Source: Nyssa sinensis (lineage: Eukaryota; Streptophyta; Magnoliopsida; Cornales; Nyssaceae). From it: a stretch of 64,000 nucleotides of DNA. A model generated the notes under the pieces. It searched no databases. It saw only the letters and a list, made by a program, of their open reading frames with translations, and was not told where the DNA came from. This document shows, one piece after another, positions 45,345 through 56,090 of the stretch. The DNA lies in the NCBI GenBank assembly GCA_008638375.1, contig CM018035.1, forward strand, positions 31,025,307-31,089,306. The letters are read 5' to 3'. Position 1 is the first letter of the stretch. The number at the start of each line of letters is the position of its first letter. The position numbers and the translations under genes were made by a program.

Positions 45345-45861
45345 CTTTTGTATACATGAGGACAAAAAGATATACATGAGGACCAAAACAAGCTCAAAGA
45401 CAAAGAGCAAGAACAAACGAAAGAGAAAGACTAGAGCAAGGGGGAAAAAGGAAGGAAGGCCTTCAAACAAGATTGCCAGCCATTCTAACCCACATTACAA
45501 GCAAACAAGAAAATCAACAACTAATTGTCCAAATTCAAATTCCAACGAAATAAAAGATCTTCATCAAGCATAAAACATCTAAGGCTATGGTCACCAATTA
45601 ACTTGCTCTGTACCAATAAATTAATGCCCTTAAAAGCTGATATTTGGTTTTTGGTTCATCATTAAAACCCTTCTAATTCCCCTCGAGCCAAATAGTATGA
45701 ACCAAGGTAGAAAGCATCTACTTATTGATATAACCTTGAGCCAACTTCCCTGTAAAATTTTGCGTGGCCCATTGAATTGTGTCTTGCTAGGGGATAGAGG
45801 ACCACACCAGATTACATTTATCTATATAGTGAAGCCAAAAGTCGTGTGTAAAAGGGTTCTT
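45345..45861 (-). pseudogene. LINE ORF2 C-terminal fragment, tandem copy 3
   Basis: Same LINE segment as copy 2, more decayed: a frameshift near 45630 and a Lys-rich DNFFYFVGI end. It joins the third gypsy tail at about 45861. Confidence 0.8.
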
Positions 45862-46027
45862 CTTCTTTCAAGCCCATCTTGAATGTTGGGGTCTTGCTCA
45901 ATGAATGTGTAAACTTGGCCCAAGTGGATTGCACCAATCCTTGCATTGCTTCCTTGATCTTCTTAGCTCTCGACCTTGTGATTGGCCCATCTGGAACTTG
46001 TAAAGGATCTTTAGGATAAACTTGCAT
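45862..46027 (-). pseudogene. Gypsy pol C-terminal tail, tandem copy 3
   Basis: Best preserved of the three: minus-strand frame 46027-45818 reads YPKDPLQVPDGPITRSRAKK, KIKEAMQGLVQSTWAKF, then KTPTFKMGLKEEEPF. At 46027 it is joined to the post-RT region of LINE L1-h. Confidence 0.85.
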
Positions 46028-46405
46028 GATCTTCTCAATCTCTCAAATAATCTTTTTCAGAAGCACAAAATGGGTAGTCCAATAAAGCTGCATGCTGAAA
46101 ATAACTGACTTGATGAGCTGTAAAAGACCCGCAAATGAGAGATACCTAGAAGTCTAGGCTTTGACTTTGGACACAATCCGACCAACCAGCATCTTGCAAT
46201 CAATTGCCTTTAACTTGAAGAAAATCAAAGTCACACCAAGGTATCGCACAATAAATTCTCCTCCCTAAAACCACTCCTTCCATAATATCATGCTTGCTTG
46301 GCGTGGAAACTCCCGAGAAGAAGTTGTTTCTTTTAGCCTCATTAAGATTTAACCCCGAGAATTTTGCATAATCTTCAATGGGAGCTTTCAAGATTGTAGC
46401 TGAGT
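46028..46405 (-). pseudogene. LINE L1-h: post-RT segment left of L1-i
   Basis: Minus strand: KFSGLNLNEAKRNNFFSGVS, then V.LRYLGV-type and DCKMLVGRIVSKVKA-like post-RT sequence with shifts near 46270 and 46150. It continues the ORF2 of 47827-49803. The gypsy tail replaces everything downstream. Confidence 0.82.
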
Positions 46406-47811
46406 AACTGATCAAATCAGTGTTGTTCAGCTTCCAGGTTTACTGGTCTACCCATTTCATTCTTCCAAAGAAGGTGGTGCACCAAATTGAGCAAGCAATG
46501 AGAAATTTTCTTTGGAGTGGCAACCATCTTATCTCTTCCGGATCCAAAGTTGCTTGGAACAATGTCACCTATCCCAGGAATGAAGGGGGTCTTGGGATTA
46601 AGAAACTTATTGATTGGAATCTAGTAGCTCTGGGGAAGCTCATCTAGGCAATGTTTCAAAACCCATCTACCTCCCCTTGGGTTCTTTGGATTCGCAACAA
46701 TGTTCTCAAAGGAAAAAGCTTCTGGGAGGTTAAATGTCTCCAATCTTGCTCATGGGCTTGGAGGAAAATGCTCAAATTTAGGCCGTTGTTCAAACATTAC
46801 ATTAAAATTTCTATTGGCAATGGCTGCTTTGTGTCGCTTTGGTTTGACTATTGGCTTCCTAATGGGTCTATTTATAACAACATGGGGGAACGGGTTATTT
46901 ATGATTCAGGGCTTGGGAGGTATGCTAAAGTTGGATCCATCATTCTGGATAATCATTGGAACTGGCCTATAGCTAACTCTCCTCACCTGTTTGATTTGAA
47001 AAATGGCATGCCTCCAAATCTTCTTCCGGCTCCCCATCGGGAAGATAAGGCATCCTGGTTGCCCTCCTCTAATGGGAATTTTTCCATTAGTTCAGCTTGG
47101 GACACTCTAAGAGACCATAAAACCCGGGTTCATTGGTGGAAGCTAGTTTGGCATTCTAAAGCCATTCCCCGTGCAGGATTTATTCTTTGGATGGCCATTC
47201 AGAACAGTCTTAGGACCAAGGACTGCCTCTTCTCTACCAATCTTGGCCATGATCCCAAATTTTTTTTTTTGTGTGCAAGATGAGGAGAGTCCCCACATCT
47301 TCTTTTCCTGTCCCTTCACTTCCTCCATTTGGTCACACCTTCTCTCTTTTAGTGGTTTCCAATGCCCCCCTAGAGACTGGCAGCAGGTTGTTCTTTAGGC
47401 TAGCAACACCTTCAAAGGCAAAAAGTTCTCATCTATCATAGGCAAGCTTACCCTAACTTGCACAGTCTATAACATTTGGAGATAAAGGAATAGCTGATTG
47501 TTCACCAAGGAGAAGAAAAATCCTCAGATCATTATTGCTCAAATCAAGGATATTATCCGTGGCAAGCTCACTACCTCTAAAGGGATCACGAACTCTACAT
47601 CCAATAGACATCTTCAATGTATTTGGTCTCTGTCGAGTAGCATCTTTATAGTGTAATGCTTTTTATTTTGTTCTTGTAGCTTTGGGATGGGAGTTTTTTT
47701 GCCTGTAGAAGTCCTTCCTTCCCTCTAGCTTGTTCGAGGGTATGCCCTCTTATTTTTGTATCTTCTCTTCTCTTTCTTTTTCCTTAATAAAATTTACTTT
47801 CCAAAAAAAAA
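46406..47811 (+). mobile_element. L1-i: 5'-truncated LINE with 15-bp TSD, inserted in L1-h
   Basis: Begins within ORF2 (AACTGATCAAATCAGTG) and ends with the LINE 3' UTR and an A-run at 47803-47811. The repeat AGATTGTAGCTGAGT flanks it at 46391-46405 and 47812-47826. Excising it restores L1-h. It is the same subfamily as L1-a and L1-j. Confidence 0.93.
46420..47560 (+). pseudogene. LINE L1-i ORF2 C-terminal half
   Basis: Frame 46420-46647 (STHFILPKKVVHQIEQAMRN, SKVAWNNVTYPRNEGGLGIK), then after a TAG 46651-47283 (SFWEVKCLQSCSWAWRKM, NMGERVIYDSGLGRYAKV, AIPRAGFILWMAIQNSLR), the post-RT and zf-RVT region. A frameshift in a T-run near 47265 breaks the zinc motif; it resumes as HIFFSCPFTSSIWSH. 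Further stops at 47398 and 47484. No RT core is present because of 5' truncation. Non-functional. Confidence 0.88.
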
Positions 47812-47826
47812 AGATTGTAGCTGAGT

Positions 47827-49803
47827 TGAGATTCCCATAGCAGAACAACATAAGATCATCCGCAAAGCACAAATGAGTGATTTTAGGCTACTTGCATCTC
47901 CAATGGTACTTAAAAGCCATTTTTTGATCAACTTTCTACCTCAGCATCATAGAAAAGACCTCCATAGCAATAACAAATATGTAGGGAGAGAGAAGATCAC
48001 CTTGGCGTAAGCCACAGGCACCTTTGAAACGGCCTTCAAGAGCACCAATAATGGAGATGGAGAAGCTCGGAGTAGTAATACAAGCCTTTATCCACTGAAC
48101 ATAAGGAGCTGGAAATTGCATTAAATCAAGCACATCCAAAAGAAAGTCCCAACGCACCGAATCATAAGCTTTCTTAATGTCCACTTTCATAGCACACCTC
48201 AGGGTGCCCCTCTCCTTGTGATAATTATGCATGAGCTCTTGGGCAAGAAAAATATTATCACTAATGCTCCTTCCCGACACAAAGGCAGATTGCACCTCAT
48301 CAATCAAGGCACCAAGAATAGGTTTTAAGATGATTAGCAAGGATCTTGGTAATGCACTTGTAGATGGTATTGTAACTCGAGATGGGGCGGTAGTAATTCA
48401 ACTGGGAGGGATTAGGAACTTTAGGCACATGGGCAATGGCAAAAGAATTAACCTCATATAGCAAAGAACTCTCGTTAAAGAACTCTTGGATGGCAACTAA
48501 AACATCTTCACCCACAGTATCCCAAGTAGCCTGGAAGAAATTCCCATTAAAACCATCCAGACCAAGGGTTTTATTGGGGTGCAAACTAAACAAAATCTCT
48601 TCTAATCTTTTCCCTCTCAACGAGCTCACTTAATTGCTGAGCTCGAGCATGAGAAATACCCTTGGTGATGAAATCTTTGAGATGGTCTTTGCCGGGATAA
48701 AGGATTAAGGGGACCTTTCCTAACAAATCGTGGTAGTAATCCACAATGGCAGCGGAGACTTCCTAGCTATCTTCAATCCTATTTCATCAATTAAGCTTCT
48801 AATTTTGTTGCGGTTTCTTCTTTGAGTGATACTTTTAAAAAAAGAGCTCGTATTTTGATTACTCTCATTAAGCCATTGAATCCTCAATTTCTGCTTCGTC
48901 GGGCTTTCCTCCCATTTGCTCAATTAAGTAAAGTGCTTGCAAGGCTTGCTTTTCTTGGTTCTTCAAATCAATGTCAAGAGGATTAGAGTTCAAAGAATGT
49001 TGGATTGCAAAGAGTTGCTGCCAAGCTTCCTTAATAGTGTTGGTAGAAATATGCCCTCTTGCTTGGTTTAGACTCTTCAATTCTTTTTTCACTACTTTAA
49101 GCTTCTTACTAAAAATAAACATTGCAGATCCTTCAATTTCCTGATTCCAAGCTTTGCGGACAACCGGCTCAAATTCATCACATTCCAACGAAAAGTTAAA
49201 GAATTTAAAAGGCCTCTCTTTGCATTTAAAATCCACTCTGGTTCGAACAATCATTGGGCTATGATCTAAAACACCGGAAGGTATGAACTCCACCTTTGAG
49301 TTGCTAAAGTCCACCCATCCATCTGTCATTAGCCAACACACGATCAAGCTTCCTTAAGATTGTATCATTGCCATACTAACGATTCATCCAAGTCATCCGG
49401 CAGCTAATGTACCTGTGGTCCTCCAATTCCGCAGCTATAAAACAATTATTACATTCCTCCATACAAGGGGGCCAATCACTGCTTCCTCCAATCCTCTCAT
49501 TGCTAAATCGAACAGTAAAATCTCCCACAGAAATCCAAAGCAAGTCATTGTTTAAAGTCACTTGCTGCTGTAAGCTACTCCAAACCCTTCTCCGATCCAT
49601 AACATTATTGTGACCATAGATAATTGACATATAAAACCAAAAACCTTTCCCCCTAATTTGGACAAGGCAATGGATAGCTTGCTTGAGAGAATTGAGGAGG
49701 TTAACCTGTAAAACCTCATCATCCCACCCAATCCAAATTCTACCATTATCGACATCAGCATAATTATGAATAAAACTCCAGTTAGGACATGAAGAACGAG
49801 ATA
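47827..49803 (-). pseudogene. LINE L1-h ORF2: endonuclease, linker and reverse transcriptase
   Basis: Read leftwards: the endonuclease from RSSCPNWSFIHNYADVDNGR (cut at 49803 by G6) through SIIYGHNNVMDRRRVW, a shift near 49376, then GVLDHSPMIVRTR and linker. RT follows: [83 protein letters not shown] and an intact FADDLMLF box (47855-47866). Stops or shifts near 49376, 48868, 48760, 48640, 48300 and 47930. The element supplied EN and RT in its active past. Confidence 0.9.
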
Positions 49804-50173
49804 TGTCACATCCCGTACCCCACCCTACGTGGATGCCAAAGATGTGATGCCAGTTAGCCGCCTTGCCGGTTGCAATTCGACCAACCAAAGGCAAACTTCT
49901 GAACCTAGCGATGACTTGCATTCCAAATGTAGGGTCAGAGCAGCGGAATTTAAAACTTTTCATCTTGGGAATGCAACTCATCTATGAACCACAAAGGTGT
50001 GTACCACAGAGCAAGTCAAAAACCAAATAGCTAATAACTCTAGCTACAGAGCACGTTTATATCCAGACATATAATACAGAGCATATCTAATCTCTCTAGA
50101 GTACCATTACTATGAGCCAAGTCCCAATACACCTAATGCATATCAATGAAGTCATTCGTATCATGTCACTCAC

Positions 50174-50294
50174 TTGAATAACCAGATTCAGTCCACAAGG
50201 ATCCAAATCTCCACAAATCAATGCCATTAGATCCTTACTTAGAATGCCTAAAAGCGTCATATCATTGTGCCTTCTAATCCAATGGAGATAAGTC
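50174..50294 (-). other. Conserved exon-like block of Ga elements (G6 copy, 121 nt)
   Basis: Minus strand: GACATTTTTCAG before, TATTCAA|GTGAGTGA after. Same location as in G1 and G5. Confidence 0.55.
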
Positions 50295-50976
50295 CTGAAA
50301 AATGTCAGATAAATAGAATGAGCTTAAACAAGCTCAATGAGTAACATGGGTTCCTGCCGTGGGTTTCAAAACTAGTTTTCTATATACATGGTATTCACAT
50401 GAAATGCATGCTCAAATGCAGCTCAAGTAGAACAATGCAACTTAAATATATCATATCAGAACAGACAGATCAGACAGAACAGAGTAGAGCCCAAACAGAA
50501 TAGATCAGAACTAAACTGAGTACCAATCAAACAACGACATAACATCAAATGTGCCTGAACCTTCCCCAGCTGCCCATAAGCGAACCACTTGTGGGGCCTC
50601 TACCCTCTGGGGTCAGATCAAAGCAGAACAGGATAGGATTGAGCGAATGCAGAGTTCTGGGATGCTGAGTTCACCACGCCTCATAGCTAGCCATCCACCC
50701 ACTGGTATACTCAATCCTGTGGTGGGCCCAAAGTAGACTCAATATCTCAAAACAAAATCAGAACAGAACAAACCCGAACAGAATCAGAACGGGATACATC
50801 AAAAGGTAGGATAGAATCGAATCATGCCATGCGTAATGCAGTACAAAGAGTATGCATGAAATCATATGCATTAAAATAGTACAGTGCAGAAAACAGTTTA
50901 GCATATAAAGTAGTACAATATACGAATCTAAATAGTACATAAAATATACACCAAATCAGGAGTCTAAGTTACTCAC

Positions 50977-51192
50977 CTGAATATATGCTTATCTCCATTC
51001 ACAGATATCCTCTAGATACGACGTTAGCCACGTCCATGCATATTCTGAACAATCATTATTAATCACAGACATTACAGCATCCGTGTGCTCATTTAATGTC
51101 TCGATGCATTGTAAAGTGTCAAGATCCCATATTCTTATTATAAGGTCTATCGTACTAGAGTAGAGTCTATTAGCTCCAATGACTAGGGAAGC
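50977..51192 (-). pseudogene. WD40-repeat fragment (ZFWD-like) captured in G6
   Basis: Minus strand: ASLVIGANRLYSS, then IIRIWDLDTLQCIETLNEHT and DAVMSV, one WD40 blade and the start of the next. It closely recalls plant ZFWD proteins (CCCH zinc finger plus WD40; RLYSGSMD.TIRVWDLDTLQC). From about 51064 to 50977 it continues into the element's own sequence, shared with G5, and stops at donor CAG|GTGAGTAA. It follows the kinase fragment in frame with no gap. A two-blade piece cannot form a propeller, so it is non-functional. Confidence 0.75.
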
Positions 51193-51326
51193 TACAGGAG
51201 TCATCCAATATAGTGTCCCCTCATAGACTTAGCACTTTAAATAACAGCCAGCTCAATGACCTATTTGGATGCACCACAATTCGCAAGTTTGATGCATCCT
51301 TTATTTTCAACAAGGATGTTCGCCCC
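51193..51326 (-). pseudogene. MAPKKK (ANP/NPK1-like) kinase fragment captured in G6
   Basis: Minus strand: [20 protein letters not shown], K, a stop, VIELAVI, a stop, SAKSMRG, then after a one-base shift LYWMTPV. This is the catalytic-loop to activation-segment region of plant ANP/NPK1-type MAPKKKs ([20 protein letters not shown], then KSMKGTPYWMAPEV in the family). The DFG motif is NCG here. It is directly joined to the beta-galactosidase piece upstream and the WD40 piece downstream. About 45 residues; not functional. Confidence 0.75.
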
Positions 51327-51726
51327 CCTTAAGAAGTTACAATGGAATCTGCTAAAACCAGAGTTTGCTCGCATAGTTTAATAGCCCTATGAAGCTCCTT
51401 CAAATGACCATAGTTTGGTTGTCTGATCAAACCATATTCATCAAGTAGGGCATCACATTTATAGCTGGTAGTGAGGAAAGGGCCTTCTATAGAGCGTCTA
51501 AAATTGGTCCCACCATGGTACATGTGGTCATTAACAAATGATCCTCTTTTTGTATGAACCACGCAACAGCAAATGGCAAATCTTGAACTGGCCTTTGGCG
51601 AATTGGTTAGCAAACTCCATAAGCTAGCCACACAAGAAATCCTCCAAAATTCCACTCTGCACAAGCATAAGGCCCAATGTGTAGATAAGCATAGAGCCCT
51701 GCTTTTTAGATTGTCTTTATGAACCT
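51327..51726 (-). pseudogene. Beta-galactosidase (GH35) fragments captured in G6
   Basis: Minus strand: RFIKTI, stop, [27 protein letters not shown], then a jump to [20 protein letters not shown], after a frameshift [18 protein letters not shown], and [20 protein letters not shown] ending at TAA (51329). These are two non-adjacent parts of plant GH35 enzymes joined with the intervening ~150-200 residues missing, as if exons were skipped or a segment deleted. The enzyme releases terminal galactose from cell-wall polymers. This piece is dead. It is sense to the element. Confidence 0.85.
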
Positions 51727-51739
51727 AACTAATTCATAT

Positions 51740-51935
51740 CTTCAATCACCCATAGTTTTGCGAACCAAATTATCAAAACTTAAAGTAGAACCCGAATTCA
51801 GATCACGATCCAGCGATACGGCCAAAGTCGACAACTCCTCAACAGTAAACACGCAACTCTCTACAGGTTCACTGGTCTGGGAAGACACCGAATTAGACTT
51901 GCTCTCCTTGTCTTCCCACTCGAACTACTGCTAGA
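51740..51935 (-). pseudogene. Unidentified open segment captured in G6
   Basis: The minus-strand frame reads about 60 open codons of Ser/Glu-rich sequence (FEWEDKESKSNSVSSQ, FTVEELSTLAVSLDRDLNSG), then GD and a stop. The composition is that of a real coding exon rather than simple repeat, and it sits immediately upstream of the GH35 pieces. Family not recognised. A further frame at 51950-52060 (EVEVDLGFYNDIDGVVAD) may be related. Confidence 0.4.
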
Positions 51936-53584
51936 GTAATTATTAATCAATCAAACCCCAAGCCTTCTATAAAAACCTTCTTCTAAGCTGCTACGGCCTT
52001 TCTTACAACTCCAGTATCAGCAACAACTCCATCAATATCATTATAGAATCCCAAATCAACCTCAACTTCACAAGCAAAATAAATTGAAGACGGGTACATC
52101 AAACTAAAGTAATGCAGGCCAAGTAGAGTAACAATGGGGATAAAATGGAGAGCAAAATATCAGACTTGCATTCTGGGCAATAGAGACAGAAGTGACCAAT
52201 TTCTCCACACGTTTGAGCTTCTCAGAGATCTGCTGCACCGCTACTGCTGCTCGCTCCCTGTTTCAGTTCCCCTCTGCACTTCCGTCCCTTTGCTACACCG
52301 CTACACACACACAAACAAATATATATATATATATATCCCTGCTACACTGCCACATATCTCTTCTAATAGCTTCTTAGGTGAAGCTCTACTCTTTCTTTCT
52401 CCTCCTCATCTTCTTCTTCGCGGTATTGCTCTGAACAACAGCGCCAACAGCACTAAAGAAGATAGATGTATAGCAGGATGAGTGCTTCGTCAATTCAGTA
52501 AGACGAAATCAAAATTGAGCCCCACCACACTTTTCCTCTGAAAATTTAAGATGACTTGGGTGTAGAACTCATCGACCTAAGGGAACTGCGACCTATCCCA
52601 GCACGTTGTATAAAATTTTGAGAAACAGAATTCACCGACTCCATTTCTCACTCTCAACTGGATGATCGGAAGTCCCTTCTTTTCCTGTTGCCCACTCGCA
52701 AATATATATATATATATATGGATGTTGGATCCTTCCAAAATGTCCTGGGCAGCTCCTCCCTAGAAGGTTCATAAACTTGTTTGTGTATATGTATATATAA
52801 TACCCTTTCCAGTAGCTTCTGCTGCGACCGACTCCCTTTTCTTTTCTTCCAGTAACTTCCTCTATTTCTCTCTCATTTTTCTCTTGTCATCTAACAGTTT
52901 CTTGCTAGAAGTTTCCCCGAACTTGTTTGTGTATATCTATAATATATATATATATGTATCTCGGTTCTTTCTTATTTTCCCACAAATTCCAGCAGCTTTT
53001 ACAAGCTGCACCACCACACATTCAGCCCCTATTAGTCATGTGTTCAAGGAGTTTCTTGATTGCTTCCTTAGATATATTGCCTCTTCCTTTTTCCTACATA
53101 GCAGCTTCTTATGGAAGCCTCTGGACACACACACATATATATAAATATATAGATATATATATATATATATATATATATCTTTATATATAATATGTGTAGA
53201 TTTTTATGTCTTATCGTATTTTTATTTCATAAAATATTAATTTATGAAGTAGTAGTAAATTTGGCTTAAAGCCGAGACTCAGGTATCATAATTATTTGTT
53301 TTGCCAATAGTGAGTCCCCGTTCGTATCTCATATGATATTCAAATTATTTTGATATTTAATTCTTCATATCGATCCCATTTATGAATCCCGGCACTGGGT
53401 TGACTGGGTTGTCTATTTCCCGAGCATATACCATCTTTGGTGTTTCGGATTCATTTCGTATCTTAAGATTATTAAGCCCATTATGGCTTATTGTATTTTG
53501 AGTTATGTCAAATCATTATTGTCACAGAACCTATGTTTATTAGGTCGGGGTGTAGTTTGGGTCATGTCAGATTTTCGGGGTATG

Positions 53585-53895
53585 CCTTTGATAAGTTCGT
53601 AGTTCATTCAAGAACAAGAAGAGAAAATTGAAAATTCTCTAAGTAGAAAGCTTCATTCACGTTCGTTGCCTCCAAAATTGTGGCTACAAGTTCTTTTAAA
53701 ACCCTAAATGAAACCCTAGGGCCGAATAAGGCCACCATCAATTAAAAGACACGAACTAAACATCTTCAAGCCCAAAATGTCCTAAACTACCGACTATACT
53801 TAAAACATAAAATAGGTCCACACGCATATACTTAATGAAATAAAAAGTCTATACGAAACCACTAGACTATGTCGCCCCCTCTGTAGCTTGTATCA
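53585..53895 (-). repeat. Gypsy T2-family LTR fragment
   Basis: Reverse complement of about 30065-30400 (GAACTACGAACTTATCAAAG and GAATGAAGCTTTCTAC strings). It is truncated at the G6 border. Confidence 0.85.
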
Positions 53896-54088
53896 CGTGG
53901 ATTAGAGCTGGTTCTTCTCCTTTCAAGCCCATTTTGAATGTTGGGGTCTTGCTCGATAACTCGACCCAAGTGGGTTGCACCAATCCTTACATTGCTTCCT
54001 CGATCTTTTTAGCTCTCGACCTTGTGATTGGCCCTTCTGGAACTTCTAAAGGATCTTTAAGACTCGGTCCACCATGGTGCCCATCAAC
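53896..54088 (-). pseudogene. Gypsy pol C-terminal tail next to an LTR
   Basis: Minus strand: HHGGPSLKDPLEVPEGPITR, then RAKKIEEAM and QPTWVE with KTPTFKMG..EEPALIHV, running into the LTR as in an intact element's 3' end. It is joined at about 54089 to LINE sequence, the fifth such LINE-gypsy tail junction in the window. Confidence 0.82.
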
Positions 54089-54281
54089 TCCCATATTGGA
54101 CTCGAAGGGAGACAATAGTCGAACCAAAACGAAGTATGCTGCCCATTTCCTACCTTGTGTTGAATTAAAGATTTAAGCCCTGCTCAAAGCTTCATCAACA
54201 TTCTCCACACCCAACCAAGTGCAAACACCTGGACAAGTAGCCCCCCAAAGGTGCATTTGCTTCAAAATGTTAGCATGAATC
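54089..54281 (-). pseudogene. LINE L1-k: short ORF2 post-RT fragment
   Basis: Minus strand: CPGVCTWLGVENVDEAL-like and QHTSFWFDYCLPSSPIWE-like sequence matching 14300-14510. It is cut at 54281 by the G7 terminus; the matching copy at 14507 continues as CCAAGTAACC. Confidence 0.8.
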
Positions 54282-54966
54282 TGTAACACCCCGACTTCGA
54301 TTAATTAATAATTAGTTCGCTAATTATTAATGAGAAACAACATAAAGAAAGAATAATTAAGAAAATTAATCGAGAATTTCTCGATGGTTGCAATAGGCCA
54401 ACAAAATAATTAAATACGTTAAAAAGGGAAAAGATGTAATACTCCGAACCTAATTACCGATTAATTTATGAAATGATGTCTTTTTGGAATTTAATGCATT
54501 AATTAGCCATTTTAGCCTCATTTAACATTATAAAATTCTGAATTAGCGAATTACGAAGACCACAAAGAAATAATAACCGATGCAAGGCTTTGAACTTCGA
54601 AGCCAACCCAAGTAGGAAACGACCAAATGAAATCGTTTCGTAAAAAGAGAAATAGAAAAGAAATTTTGAGGGAAAAAGCTAAAACGATAAACTATGAGAG
54701 CCAAACAAGGCATAAGCACAAAATATGGGGAAAAAAATGACAAAAGTGAGGCCAAGGGGTTTTGAACCCTTGACCAAGTAAGGCGACCAAGTGACACCCA
54801 AAAATTTACCAAGTGGGCTGCCAGCACTTTTTTGCTTAATTATACAACTAATATGTATATGAGCCCAAATTAACCAAGTCCACCTCCCAAAATGGCTAAT
54901 GGCCAATAATGCACCACCTCAGCCCAACTTAGCCACCACAGCAGCCCTACCATGCATATACATGTG

Positions 54967-54984
54967 TATATATATAAATATAGG
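54967..54984 (+). promoter_or_regulatory. TATA-like tract of G7
   Basis: TATATATATAAATATAGG about 690 bp from the element start. Similar TATA tracts precede the leader in G5 (39341-39377, with TATATATAAACCG) and G3 (27195-27230). Proposed as a core promoter for the sense transcript; low certainty because AT runs are common here. Confidence 0.3.
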
Positions 54985-56090
54985 CCTTGTATTTTAAAAT
55001 TTGTTTCTACATTTGGGTGCTGCCTATTTTAAATGTGTGAGGGCAAACTAGTGTGTGCGTGAGAGACTTGGTGAGTGTGAGACCTTGTGTGTGAGAGAAA
55101 GGGGTGTGTGCATGTGAGTGTGTATGCATGAAAAGCTTACCACAAGGAAGGGGGAAGGGAGAGGAGTTGAGACTGCCCTAAGGAGATCTAAGGCACCAGA
55201 GTTGAGTCACCAAAGGAGGGGGAAGCCCACTATTGTGAAGGTATGCCATATAACCATAGAACTTAAGTTTTACTTTTCAAAGTCATCACACACATACACA
55301 CTGTTTAAGACCCTATAAGTGCATACATGTATTTGAAATGTTGAGGGTAAGAAAATAAGAGAAAATTGGCTAAGCTTGAACCATTTTTGGGCATGAAACC
55401 ATGAGAAGCCGAGAGTGGGTATTTTGTTTTTTTTTTTTTGAAACTCGACCATAAGCTGGATTTAAAATATTTGAACATGAAGAACACAAAATATAGAGTC
55501 CAACGCAATTTAAATGGACCAAAATGGTCCAAAAATGATAGAGAAAAATGTTGTTGCAAGTGCGGCCAACCAAAAGAATAATTGTGAAACTTGTAGTGTT
55601 TTGTGGGTTTTAGGAATATAAAACTAACCCTAAAGGTCCCAGAAGGCCATAGTGGTTGAAATCAGGACCCAAAAGGGCTCCAAAATGCATGAAATTGAAA
55701 TTTGAATCTCGTTGGAAAACCGACCGTTGCCGGAGACCGGACTGTAAGTCCAAATTCGTGAAGATTTAAAAACCTAGGTTAGAAACTGACCCCGAATATC
55801 GAAACCTTATGAAATTTCCTTTCGAACCTCATTGGTTAGAACCAAAAAATCCACCAAAGAAAGCTCGTCGTCGCTGGAAGAGACGAACCAGTCTCACCGG
55901 AGAAGATGGTACCCAGATAGCGTCGTTCAGATGTGTTAATGAGTAACACAGTGTCGTTTAGGCCATTTCATTTTAACTAAAAAGGGGGAGTTCGGGACTA
56001 TTTGGCCACGGGATTAGGAAATTAAATTAATAAACCTGCTTGGAACGAGGATAATCCACCATTTGGTTCTAGAAACAGTTGAAAGATAAA

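Larger units (their letters stand above)
43431..46027. repeat. Three-fold tandem module of LINE and gypsy fragments (~1.1-kb unit)
   Basis: The same composite order recurs: inverted LINE ORF2 3' end, inverted gypsy pol tail, inverted LINE 3' UTR, direct LINE 3' UTR. The anchor GAACCAAGGTAGAAAGCA occurs at 43491, 44625 and 45699 (spacings 1134 and 1074). Unit 1 begins at about 43431, unit 2 after the A-run near 44244 and unit 3 at about 45339; unit 3 stops after the gypsy tail. Unequal exchange or replication slippage after the chimera formed is the simplest account. Confidence 0.88.
49804..53584 (-). mobile_element. G6: Ga-subfamily element carrying fragments of several cellular genes
   Basis: Starts TGTCACATCCCGTACCCC at 49804 inside L1-h. 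The far end (ATTTTCGGGGTA at about 53584) matches the G5 start inverted, but abuts a gypsy LTR, and no TSD is evident, so one border has been rearranged. Minus-strand sense order: TATA tracts near 53180 and 52950, TGTG/CT-rich leader, captured gene pieces 51935-51064, donor at 50976, minisatellite intron, exon-like block 50294-50174 and end. It aligns with G5 along nearly all its length except the captured part. Confidence 0.85.

Noticed and set aside
49376..49981. A 201-codon minus-strand protein starting at 49981
   Set aside because: The first ~60 codons are G6 terminal sequence reading into LINE endonuclease; a fusion artefact of the insertion.
53585..54090. Intact 3' end of a gypsy element with G6 as its internal region
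   Set aside because: The LTR is cut at the G6 border and G6 has its own family-typical end; there is no gypsy coding sequence inside G6.
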